A DNA stretch of 17,426 bases, from NCBI GenBank assembly GCA_946631935.1, contig CAMPAP010000065.1:1-17426 (forward strand). The letters are read 5' to 3'. The position numbers were made by a program, and so were the translations under genes. The notes under the pieces are model-generated. The model did not search any database and was not told where the DNA came from. It worked only from the letters and a program-made list of their open reading frames with translations. The stretch comes from an uncultured Lachnospiraceae bacterium (GTDB taxonomy: Bacteria > Bacillota > Clostridia > Lachnospirales > Lachnospiraceae). Below are positions 7,568 to 14,632 of this stretch, piece by piece (the first letter of the stretch is position 1; each line of letters begins with the position of its first letter).

Positions 7568-8638
7568 TTAATAAACCACTCTGTTCCTGCCGCCCTGTTT
7601 TCCGAGATAGAGCTTTTCATCCGCTTCCTTGATGGTCGACTCGGAATTCCTGTTAAAAGAATACTCGGCAAGACCGAAAGTCATGGTAACATTTATCCTC
7701 TCATCTCCAACAAGTATCACAGAATTTTCGATCGCTTCCCTGAGTCTTTCCACGGCGATATATGCATTATCCCCATTGCTGTCGGGAAATACCATGAGAA
7801 ATTCCTCTCCTCCCCATCTGGCAAGGAAAGTCCCGTCCCTGCTGGTTTCCCTCATTACCCGGGCAAGGTATTTTAAAACCTCGTCCCCCGCATCGTGTCC
7901 GTAAGTGTCATTTACTTTTTTGAAAAAATCGATGTCGCCTATGGCGATGCTGATGGGCTGACCATCATTTGATTCTTCGACTGCCTTAAGATATTCATCG
8001 GCCCTTCTCCTGTTGAAAAGACCGGTAAGCTTATCGGTATTGGCTTCTCTCAGGAGTTTGTCATTATACTTCATCAGCTTGTTCTCGGCTTCGTTTTCCT
8101 TTCTGCTGAACATATAGGAAATGAATATTATCTCAAGGAAAACGGCGCTGATATTCGCTATCTGTATCAGTTTGTCCTGAATAACCTCAGTTACGACAAC
8201 GGATTTTATTCCGCCGAATATGCCGATGGTAGCTATCCTTATGACAAGGACCAGTCCCGCATTGATAAACTTTAAAACCGCCCTGTTGTATGAAGCGAAA
8301 AAGCACAGCATCAGGATGATGATGTAGTAATTCTGCATTCCGGCGCTCCAGCCGTAAACAGGGATCATACATACGGTCCACGCAAAAGTATATGACATGA
8401 ACAGCAGGCTGGAGACCTTGGTCCTTAACCTGTAGGTTGTGAAGAAAAGAACAACATTTGCGGAAAAAAGTAAAAAGTACCTGAACGGATACATCATTAC
8501 GGCAGAAGGTCCCGCAACAATCGTATCAGCGCAAAATGCAAGGAAAGAAATGAGATAAAGGATCCTCAGAACGACGATGACTGTCTTGTTTTCATTCTCA
8601 AATGATGTATCTTTTGTTATAAAGTCACTTATCCACAT
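7568..8638 (-). CDS. Membrane-bound GGDEF diguanylate cyclase
   Basis: This protein has 356 residues. About six hydrophobic membrane segments occupy residues 20-178 without a recognised sensor family. After a short linker (EAENKLMKYNDKLL) comes a GGDEF domain starting at ANTDKLTGLFNRRR (199-212). Metal-binding D235 lies in GDIDFFKKVNDTYGHDAGD, and the active-site motif is GGEEF (276-280), so it should make cyclic di-GMP from two GTP. The inhibitory I-site position, normally RxxD five residues before the motif, reads RDGT, so product inhibition through that site may be lost. I chose ATG 8636-8638 (MWISDF) because GGGAG lies seven bases upstream (8646-8650); an in-frame ATG at 8680 would add 14 residues without a ribosome site. 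No EAL or PilZ partner is in the window. The position at the head of the arabinose genes is unusual. Confidence 0.92.
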   Translation of the reverse strand: MWISDFITKDTSFENENKTVIVVLRILYLISFLAFCADTIVAGPSAVMMYPFRYFLLFSANVVLFFTTYRLRTKVSSLLFMSYTFAWTVCMIPVYGWSAGMQNYYIIILMLCFFASYNRAVLKFINAGLVLVIRIATIGIFGGIKSVVVTEVIQDKLIQIANISAVFLEIIFISYMFSRKENEAENKLMKYNDKLLREANTDKLTGLFNRRRADEYLKAVEESNDGQPISIAIGDIDFFKKVNDTYGHDAGDEVLKYLARVMRETSRDGTFLARWGGEEFLMVFPDSNGDNAYIAVERLREAIENSVILVGDERINVTMTFGLAEYSFNRNSESTIKEADEKLYLGKQGGRNRVVY

Positions 8639-8671
8639 TTTGTGTCTCCCAACAAAAATACTACATCGTAT

Positions 8672-8700
8672 ATGATACAACTTTTATGATGCGAATTAAA
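8672..8700 (-). promoter_or_regulatory. Candidate promoter for the diguanylate cyclase and pentose genes
   Basis: On the minus strand, TTTAAT (8695-8700) and TATCAT (8672-8677) are spaced by 17 bases, about 34 bases upstream of the cyclase start. The -10 matches five of six consensus bases; the -35 is weak. It is the best candidate in the divergent gap for minus-strand transcription but is not strong evidence. Confidence 0.35.
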
Positions 8701-8717
8701 GAAAATGCAGGCAGTTA

Positions 8718-8751
8718 TTTTTCATAAAAATGCCCTTGGATTTTTTCATAA
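8718..8751 (+). repeat. Two 10-base direct repeats TTTTTCATAA upstream of the capA-like promoter
   Basis: TTTTTCATAA occurs at 8718-8727 and again at 8742-8751, 24 bases apart, with the second copy ending one base before the -35 hexamer at 8753. The spacing and placement would suit an activator site, but the sequence is AT-rich and chance is possible. Confidence 0.4.
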
Positions 8752-8752
8752 G

Positions 8753-8781
8753 TTGATAAAAAAAGGCATAAATGGTATATT
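8753..8781 (+). promoter_or_regulatory. Sigma-A-type promoter of the CapA-family gene
   Basis: TTGATA (8753-8758) and TATATT (8776-8781) are separated by exactly 17 bases. Transcription would start near 8788, giving a leader of about 63 bases that contains the palindrome at 8808-8827. Confidence 0.7.
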
Positions 8782-8807
8782 TTTAAGGTTGTATATCTGA
8801 AGATACA

Positions 8808-8827
8808 TCCGGGCTTTAAAGCCCGGA
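8808..8827. promoter_or_regulatory. Perfect 20-bp palindrome in the CapA-family leader
   Basis: TCCGGGCTTTAAAGCCCGGA is fully self-complementary. It lies between the predicted transcription start (about 8788) and the GGAGG ribosome site (8841-8845). It has no U-run after it, so it is not an intrinsic terminator. As DNA it is a good dimer operator; as RNA it could form a GC-rich stem about 13 bases before the ribosome site. The function is unknown. Confidence 0.6.
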
Positions 8828-8851
8828 CCCCACGATCCACGGAGGCATTAT

Positions 8852-10336
8852 ATGACTTCATCCGAAAAGATGAGAAGATATCTCAGAAAAAAAAGAAAGA
8901 AAAGGATAATCAGGCTGAGCCTTGTGCTTTCGGCCCTGCTTCTTATACTTATCCTCGTTTATGCATTATTGGTAAGACCGGCTCTTAAAGATGATGCTGC
9001 CGTTGCAGATACCGCGACAGAAGTTACAGAACCGGAGGCAGAGCTCGGCGAAGTCATTCCCGAGCCTGAGCCTGAGCCCGAACCCGAGCCTTTTGAGGAA
9101 TTCGACATCCACGTTATGATGGTGGGTGATGACCTGCTCCATATGGGACTTGTGAACCAGGGCATACAGGCTGACGGAACCAGGAATTACGACTTTCTGT
9201 TCAAAGACATCCTCGAATTCATAGATAAAGCAGACATTGCGATCATCAATCAGGAAACTCCCATCGGAGGCAATGACAGAGGCTTTTCCGGTTATCCTGC
9301 ATTCAACTCTCCCACGGAAGTTGCTGATGCCATTAACAAAGCCGGATTTGACGTCGTGCTGGCGGCAACGAACCATGCTTATGACCAGGGACTTAACGGG
9401 CTGATCTATTTTCACGACTATTTCCGCAATAATTATCCCGAGATAAGCATCGTCGGAATCCACGGCTCTCCCAACGAAGATTCAAAATATCTTCACCCGG
9501 ATTCCTACTGGATCGACAAGTACGGCATCGACCCCAACGATCATCCGTATTTTGATATGTACGACGGCTTTGACGAGATAGACTCTACAAATACGGCGGC
9601 TTTTGTCATAAGAGAAGTAAACGGAGTAAAGATCTCCATTCTCAACTATACCTACTCCCACAACTGGGCTACCTGGGCAAACGGCCTTGACGGTTATCTC
9701 AACAGACTATGCTACTACGATCCTTCAACAAGGGAGCTGGATTTTGATACCATTAATCCCGAAGTTTTGGAGGATATAAAGCTTGCAAGAAAGCTTACAG
9801 ACATTGTAATTGTATGCCCCCACTGGGGATATGAATATTCATTCGAGCCCTGCGCTTATCAGAAGGACTTTGCAAGACAGATGATAGATGCCGGAGCCGA
9901 TGTGATAATCGGAGCCCATCCCCATATCGTTGAACCCGTGGAACTCATCACAACGGATCAGGGCAATAAAGGTCTGTGCTATTACTCACTTGGAAACTTC
10001 GCACACTGCCAGGTTCCGAACTACACCAGTTTTGAAGGAATGGCCTGGGTGACCATCCATGTGGACGAAAACGGCGCATCGGTTGATCTCGACTCATCAG
10101 GAGCACTTCCCATGGTGGAGTACCAGACATGGGGTCCTCTTACGATACGCGGTGTATACGCACTTGAAGACTTCACCCCTGAAATGGCATCAAACCACGC
10201 AAGCAACTTCAGAGGCGGAGGCGCAATGAACCTGGATACTCTGAGCCAGTGGGACAGCAATCTCTTCGGAGGATGGTCTCTTAAAAAAGCAGACATTCTT
10301 GGCGAAGGTTCATCTGAAGATACTTACCAGGGATGA
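8852..10336 (+). CDS. CapA-family (PGA_cap) membrane-anchored protein
   Basis: This protein has 494 residues. A very basic N-terminus (residues 8-21) precedes one membrane segment (about 22-42), then an acidic linker ending in five Glu-Pro pairs (71-80), then the CapA/PgsA metallophosphatase-like domain, which should face outward. Family motifs in order: VGDDLLH (91-97), NQET (133-136), NHAYDQG (174-180), HWGYEYS (324-330), GAHPHIVEP (354-362) and YSLGNF (378-383). Start ATG 8852 has GGAGG six bases upstream. CapA proteins take part in poly-gamma-glutamate capsule export or attachment, but many family members stand alone with unknown substrate. No capB, capC or capE partner is present here, so a capsule role is not supported. 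It is the only plus-strand gene, is transcribed divergently from the pentose cluster, and ends at a terminator shared with the S41 protease gene. Confidence 0.9.
   Translation: MTSSEKMRRYLRKKRKKRIIRLSLVLSALLLILILVYALLVRPALKDDAAVADTATEVTEPEAELGEVIPEPEPEPEPEPFEEFDIHVMMVGDDLLHMGLVNQGIQADGTRNYDFLFKDILEFIDKADIAIINQETPIGGNDRGFSGYPAFNSPTEVADAINKAGFDVVLAATNHAYDQGLNGLIYFHDYFRNNYPEISIVGIHGSPNEDSKYLHPDSYWIDKYGIDPNDHPYFDMYDGFDEIDSTNTAAFVIREVNGVKISILNYTYSHNWATWANGLDGYLNRLCYYDPSTRELDFDTINPEVLEDIKLARKLTDIVIVCPHWGYEYSFEPCAYQKDFARQMIDAGADVIIGAHPHIVEPVELITTDQGNKGLCYYSLGNFAHCQVPNYTSFEGMAWVTIHVDENGASVDLDSSGALPMVEYQTWGPLTIRGVYALEDFTPEMASNHASNFRGGGAMNLDTLSQWDSNLFGGWSLKKADILGEGSSEDTYQG
9062..9091 (+). repeat. Five GARCCY hexamers encoding a Glu-Pro linker
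   Basis: Five in-frame hexamers (GAGCCT, GAGCCT, GAGCCC, GAACCC, GAGCCT) encode (Glu-Pro)5 at residues 71-80 of the CapA-family protein. Such a stretch is stiff and acidic and probably spaces the domain from the membrane or within the wall. Slippage could change its length. Confidence 0.8.
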
Positions 10337-10420
10337 CAATGCACCAGCGCAGGCAAATGTCTCCCCGGTGCAGGCAGGCAATTGACGGATATGTCCCACA
10401 ACTTCGCGATATGACACGGA

Positions 10421-10457
10421 AAAAAATAAGCCCCCTGTGAGGGCTTATTTTTATTTC
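10421..10457. terminator. Bidirectional intrinsic terminator between convergent genes
   Basis: A stem pairs AAAATAAGCCC (ending at 10433) with GGGCTTATTTT (starting at 10441), about 12 bp around a 7-base loop. It is followed by T-rich sequence on the plus strand (10446-10457) and by the complement of six A's (10421-10426) on the minus strand. It can end both the CapA-family transcript and the ftsEX-protease operon, whose last stop is at 10465. Confidence 0.9.
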
Positions 10458-10464
10458 TCTAAGA

Positions 10465-11730
10465 TCATTTCTCCAGGTAATCGATCGCTGCCTGGAGCTG
10501 ATTGTCGCTTCCGTCTTCAAGGTAGGCTTCATAATCAAGCTCCACCTCAATATCAGGTTCAATGCCGACCTCATTTATCGCAGCACCGCTGGGAGTGTAG
10601 TACTCATTGGTGGTGAATTTTATTCCGGAACCGTCACTCATGTAATAAAAGTTTTGGACCAGACCCTTGCCGTAAGTCCTGGTTCCCAGGGTAACAGCCA
10701 TCCCGTTATCCCTGAGCGCACCCGTAAGTATCTCAGAAGCACTTGCGGTATATCCGTCCGTCAGGATGACGATCCTTCCCTTAAACTCTCTGGATCCGTC
10801 GCATTCATACTCCTTGACCTTTCCGCCGGCATTCTCTATGGTCACTATCTTGCCCTTACACATGATCTGTTTTGCGACCTCGATGGTAACCCTTAAAAGT
10901 CCTCCGGTATTTCCCCTGAGATCAAGTATCATATCCTCCATGCCCTGTCCTTTAAGTGTGGCAAGAGCTTCGGCAAACTGATCAATGGTGACATCATCAA
11001 AATCTTTTATGTAGATATATCCTATCTTGTCAGTCGACATTTCATAAGAAACATCTATCTTCTTAAGCTTGTCTCTTTTTACGGAAATCTCAAGCTCTTC
11101 ACCATCTCTTAATACAGTAAGGACAACCGTCGTTCCCAGGTCTCCCCTTATCATCTGGGCAACCTCATATCTGTCATACCCCTTGGTGGACTTGCCGTCC
11201 ACATGGGTTATGATGTCACCCGCAAGAAGTCCCGCTTTTTCCGCAGGGCTGTTCTCATAGGTACCCGATATAAAGCTGTTGCCGTCAGGATCGCTCTGTA
11301 TAAAAGCACCTATTCCGTAAAAGGTTCCGTCATAGTCCCTTACAAGAGCCTGCATTTCTTCAGCATCGTAATAATAAGCATATTTATCGCCGGTCCCCTT
11401 AAGAAGGCCGCTCAACATGCCTTTTTTAAGATCCTCTTCATTTGTTTCATAAAGCGAATACTGGTCAAGATATGCCTTGATGGTCTCCGCCTTGGATGTG
11501 ACCTCGGCGTCCACAAGGCCTCCTCCGGCCGACAGATATATGACTTTTTTCAGGCACAAAATGATGACAAGTACCGCAAAAGCAAGAAGCATAGTCAGCA
11601 TTCCAAGCAAAAAACCCGGAAGAAAAAATGACTTCTTTTTTGAAAATGCACCCTCTTTATCACCTGCAGATGCATCATTTACCGTTTCATTAGTACTTTT
11701 TATCTCTTCTGTATTGCTATTTTCTTCCAT
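10465..11730 (-). CDS. Membrane-anchored C-terminal processing protease (S41, PDZ)
   Basis: This serine protease has 421 residues. A 33-residue polar, mostly acidic cytoplasmic tail precedes one membrane segment (about 35-60). Outside the membrane come a helical region (about 78-130), a PDZ domain (about 133-215, with GIGAFIQ and SPAEKAGLLAGDIITHVDG) and the S41 core. LDLRGNTGGLL lies at 269-279. The likely nucleophile is S330 in TASASEI and the general base is K355 in TYGKG; their 25-residue spacing matches the CtpA/Tsp family. It is the last gene of the ftsE-ftsX-hydrolase operon, starting 12 bases after the hydrolase stop with a weak purine-rich ribosome site. Such proteases cleave envelope proteins from the C-terminus, and relatives in Gram-negatives control peptidoglycan hydrolase levels. 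The adjacent M23 hydrolase is an attractive but unproven substrate. Confidence 0.93.
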   Translation of the reverse strand: MEENSNTEEIKSTNETVNDASAGDKEGAFSKKKSFFLPGFLLGMLTMLLAFAVLVIILCLKKVIYLSAGGGLVDAEVTSKAETIKAYLDQYSLYETNEEDLKKGMLSGLLKGTGDKYAYYYDAEEMQALVRDYDGTFYGIGAFIQSDPDGNSFISGTYENSPAEKAGLLAGDIITHVDGKSTKGYDRYEVAQMIRGDLGTTVVLTVLRDGEELEISVKRDKLKKIDVSYEMSTDKIGYIYIKDFDDVTIDQFAEALATLKGQGMEDMILDLRGNTGGLLRVTIEVAKQIMCKGKIVTIENAGGKVKEYECDGSREFKGRIVILTDGYTASASEILTGALRDNGMAVTLGTRTYGKGLVQNFYYMSDGSGIKFTTNEYYTPSGAAINEVGIEPDIEVELDYEAYLEDGSDNQLQAAIDYLEK

Positions 11731-11742
11731 TTTTATCTTCTT

Positions 11743-12981
11743 TTATTTACCCAGATAAGGCCAGGGTGATGTATATTGTCCGTTCAGTCTTACGCCAAAG
11801 TGGAGATGGTTTCCGGTGGAGATTCCGGTGGATCCCACGGCTCCTATGGTCTGTCCCATAACAACCTTCTCCCCCTTTGATACGTAAAGTGATGAACAGT
11901 GCTCGTAGACACTGTATAACCCGTCACCGTGATCGATCATTATATAGTTGCCCATAGCTGCGGAATATGATGCCGCTGCCACTTCTCCGTCATACGCCGC
12001 ATAAATATCGGTTCCGAAGTTTGCCGCAAAATCTATTCCCTTGTGGAAAGTGCTGGCACCTCTTGTTGGTGCATTTCTGTATCCGTAATCCGATGAAACA
12101 TACTTGTATGAAGCAAGAGGGAAAAGGAACTTACCGCCGTCATACTTAAGATTATTGGCATTTGCAAGTCTTTTTCTTTCTTCCTCTATTGCCTTGGTAA
12201 GAGCTTCTATCTCCGCATCCTGGGCGGCTATCTGGGCCTGATAGGCATCAATGTCTGCCTGGGTTGCATTTATCTGCAGCTGATAGTTATTGATCTCACT
12301 GTTTTTCTCTTCTATCAGAAGTTCCTGATTGACCTCTTCCTGTTCTGCCGCAGCCTTGGCTTCGTCAAGTATTTCCTTCTGAAGATCCAACTGCTGTTTG
12401 CAAAGTGAGATATATTCCACATTTGCCTTGTACTCTTCCCAAAGACTTCTGTCGTACTGGACCACTTTTTCAATATAGTCGGCGCTGTTGAGCAGATCCC
12501 TGATGCTTCTTGATGTCAGGAGCATATCGATCATGGACTTGTCTCCCTGCTCATACATAAGCCTCATCCGCACGATCATGGCATCATGCTGGACAGCCTC
12601 TGTCTCCTCTGCAGCTGCAAGTTCGGTCTCTGTCTGGAAGATCTCGTTTTCCTTGGCGATTATCTGCTCATTGAGATCTGCGATATTGCCCTGGATTTGC
12701 AAAAGCTCAGCATCAAGTTCCGTGACATACGCGTTAAGGTCCGCCTTAAGAGACTGGAGCTTGTTCTGGCTTGCTGTCAGATTGGTAACCTTGCTGGAAA
12801 GTTCCGCCTTGGCAGCATTTGCAGCCTCGATCTCTTTCTGCTTCTGTGCGATGAGAGCGTTGGTATATGTCACTGCCTGAACCGGTCTTTCCTGCCTTAT
12901 ATAGAAACCTGTGGCAAGGACCGCGGCAAGAAACGCAGCCAATATTCTTTTTGAAAGATTTCGTTTTTTTCCGGATCTCAT
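11743..12981 (-). CDS. Secreted coiled-coil M23 peptidoglycan hydrolase (EnvC/PcsB-like)
   Basis: This protein has 412 residues. A signal peptide (about 1-36, probable cleavage after PVQA) is followed by long coiled coils (about 40-135 and 185-275). Between them lies a conserved segment (MYEQGDKSMIDMLLTSRSI, 142-160) typical of EnvC/PcsB/CwlO-type regulatory coils. The C-terminal LytM/M23 domain (about 285-412) keeps the zinc and catalytic residues H313 and D317 (HKGID), H361 (YEHCS) and H392/H394 (NHLHFGV). Unlike EnvC, which only activates other enzymes, it should be an active endopeptidase. Its start lies two bases after the ftsX stop, so translation is coupled. Known systems (FtsEX-PcsB, FtsEX-CwlO, FtsEX-EnvC) show the coiled coil binding the outer loop of FtsX, with ATP use by FtsE driving activation. 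The same arrangement is inferred here. Confidence 0.94.
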   Translation of the reverse strand: MRSGKKRNLSKRILAAFLAAVLATGFYIRQERPVQAVTYTNALIAQKQKEIEAANAAKAELSSKVTNLTASQNKLQSLKADLNAYVTELDAELLQIQGNIADLNEQIIAKENEIFQTETELAAAEETEAVQHDAMIVRMRLMYEQGDKSMIDMLLTSRSIRDLLNSADYIEKVVQYDRSLWEEYKANVEYISLCKQQLDLQKEILDEAKAAAEQEEVNQELLIEEKNSEINNYQLQINATQADIDAYQAQIAAQDAEIEALTKAIEEERKRLANANNLKYDGGKFLFPLASYKYVSSDYGYRNAPTRGASTFHKGIDFAANFGTDIYAAYDGEVAAASYSAAMGNYIMIDHGDGLYSVYEHCSSLYVSKGEKVVMGQTIGAVGSTGISTGNHLHFGVRLNGQYTSPWPYLGK

Positions 12982-12983
12982 TT

Positions 12984-13883
12984 TCAGGCTTTAAGATATT
13001 TTCTAACGGTAAAGTAACTTCCGATAAGTCCCATTCCGACTCCGATAATGATCGAAACCGGAGCGAGAACATTGAACACCTCTTGAAGAGTAAGGAAACT
13101 CAGCATGGAACTGAGCATTTCAAATCTGGTGGTGATCATGTTGAGCACATAATCATACAGATAATAAACAAGATACAAAGGTATCAGTGCACCTATAAGT
13201 CCTATCAGCATTCCCTCAAGGACAAAGGGCGCCCTTACAAAAAAGTCCGTGGCACCGATGTACTTCATGATGCCTATCTCCTCGGACCTTACGGAAATAC
13301 CTACCCGCACGGTGTTGCTTATAAGGAATATGCTGACCGCAAGAAGTATTACGATAATGGCGGCAGATACATATACAAGCATCATATTGAATCCGGACAA
13401 AGTCGACGCAGTAGCTTCGGAATATCTGACAAGTCTTACCTCCGGCTTGGACTGAAGCCATTCAACAAGCTGGTCCTGAAGACTGACATTCTGAAGGAAT
13501 ACTTCATAGTTGTGCTCGCCCTTCAGCGGATTCTCCGGGAAGCCTTCCATATAGTCCTCTCCGAAATAGCTGGGACCAAACGTTGCCCATATCTCCTCAT
13601 CGGAATGATAGACCACGTCTCTTACTTCAGGCCTTTGGAGGATCTCCTGCCCGATGGCGTCAATGGTCTCATCCGTTACTTCCTCATTGAAAAATACCGT
13701 AACGGAAACGCCTTCCTCGATGTTGTAGAGAATATGCTGCATATTCGCCACTATGCTGTAAAACATGTTAAGAAGGAAAAGACATGCGCCGATGGTGGCA
13801 ATGGACGCAAGGGAGTACCATCCGTTTTTGAACATATTACGGATGCCCTGCCAGAATGTGTACAGAAAGGTTCTAATCTTCAT
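12984..13883 (-). CDS. ftsX: Cell-division ABC permease-like protein FtsX
   Basis: This protein has 299 residues with four membrane segments: about 23-46, 166-190, 218-243 and 270-292. A large outer loop (about 47-165) follows the first helix, and the last three helices belong to the MacB/FtsX-type permease domain; SEEIGIMKYIGAT (200-212) is the conserved cytoplasmic coupling region. FtsX has no transport substrate in known cases. It relays ATP hydrolysis by FtsE to a wall hydrolase outside, here probably the product of the next gene. The start at 13883 overlaps the end of ftsE by 11 bases and the stop is two bases before the hydrolase start, a tightly coupled trio. Confidence 0.95.
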   Translation of the reverse strand: MKIRTFLYTFWQGIRNMFKNGWYSLASIATIGACLFLLNMFYSIVANMQHILYNIEEGVSVTVFFNEEVTDETIDAIGQEILQRPEVRDVVYHSDEEIWATFGPSYFGEDYMEGFPENPLKGEHNYEVFLQNVSLQDQLVEWLQSKPEVRLVRYSEATASTLSGFNMMLVYVSAAIIVILLAVSIFLISNTVRVGISVRSEEIGIMKYIGATDFFVRAPFVLEGMLIGLIGALIPLYLVYYLYDYVLNMITTRFEMLSSMLSFLTLQEVFNVLAPVSIIIGVGMGLIGSYFTVRKYLKA

Positions 13884-14619
13884 TTACATATACCCCTTCC
13901 TGCTCATCGCTTATTATCTCGCCAAGTTTCATGGCCACAACTCTCTTTTTCATGGAGTTGACTATCGTAGGACTGTGGGTAACGACCACAACGGTTGTTC
14001 CCTGTTCGTTTATTTCCGAAAGAAGATCCATGATATCCCATGCATTGTTGGGGTCAAGGTTTCCTGTGGGCTCATCCGCAAGAAGTATTGACGGCTTGTT
14101 TACCAGGGCTCTTGCAAGAGCAACTCTCTGCTGCTCACCTCCGGAAAGCTTCCGGACATTTGCCTTGTATTTTCCGGCAAGTCCCACCATGGATAAAATG
14201 CTGGGAACGTTACGCCTCATCTCACGTGTCGGAACCTCTATGATACGCTGCGCAAAAGCAACATTCTCATAAACATTTCTGTCCTTTAAAAGTCTGAAAT
14301 CCTGGAATACAACTCCGAGGTTTCTTCTGAATCTCGGTATCTGTGAATGGCGGAGCTTTTTTACGCTCTGCCCCATGACATATACGTCACCGCCGGTGGG
14401 AACTATCTCTCTTAAAAGCAGTTTGATAAGTGTGGATTTTCCGGAACCCGAGTCACCTACTATGAAAACAAATTCCCCCTTATCGATCCTTAATGTTACG
14501 TTTTTTACCGCAGGATTACCTTTTTCCGGATAGTTCATGCTCACATTATCAAGGTAGATTATTCCGTTCTCCTGGATAAACTCATTCCTCTGAGCCTTTA
14601 ATCTTTCTTTTCTGGTCAT
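13873..14619 (-). CDS. ftsE: Cell-division ATP-binding protein FtsE
   Basis: This cytoplasmic ABC ATPase has 248 residues. Walker A is GDSGSGKST (55-63), the Q-loop glutamine is Q106 (VVFQDFRLL, as in FtsE), the ABC signature is LSGGEQQR (158-165), Walker B is LLADEPTGNLD (179-189) with catalytic E183, and the switch histidine is H215. About 15 extra N-terminal residues (MTRKERLKAQRNEFI) precede the usual FtsE start, but the ATG at 14617-14619 has AAGGA at a normal distance, so the longer start is kept; a shorter form is possible. It follows the CdaR-like gene by 13 bases. Confidence 0.95.
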   Translation of the reverse strand: MTRKERLKAQRNEFIQENGIIYLDNVSMNYPEKGNPAVKNVTLRIDKGEFVFIVGDSGSGKSTLIKLLLREIVPTGGDVYVMGQSVKKLRHSQIPRFRRNLGVVFQDFRLLKDRNVYENVAFAQRIIEVPTREMRRNVPSILSMVGLAGKYKANVRKLSGGEQQRVALARALVNKPSILLADEPTGNLDPNNAWDIMDLLSEINEQGTTVVVVTHSPTIVNSMKKRVVAMKLGEIISDEQEGVYVNED

Positions 14620-14632
14620 CTGTCCTTACCTG

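Noticed and set aside
8639..8680. Longer start for the diguanylate cyclase
   Set aside because: The upstream ATG has no ribosome site, whereas ATG 8636-8638 has GGGAG seven bases upstream.
8808..8827. Palindrome read as an intrinsic terminator
   Set aside because: No U-run follows on either strand and it lies inside a leader just before a strong ribosome site.
12867..13961. Long open frame on the plus strand across ftsX (about 364 codons)
   Set aside because: It is antisense to ftsX and has no ribosome site or recognisable domain; the ftsX reading has full family motifs.
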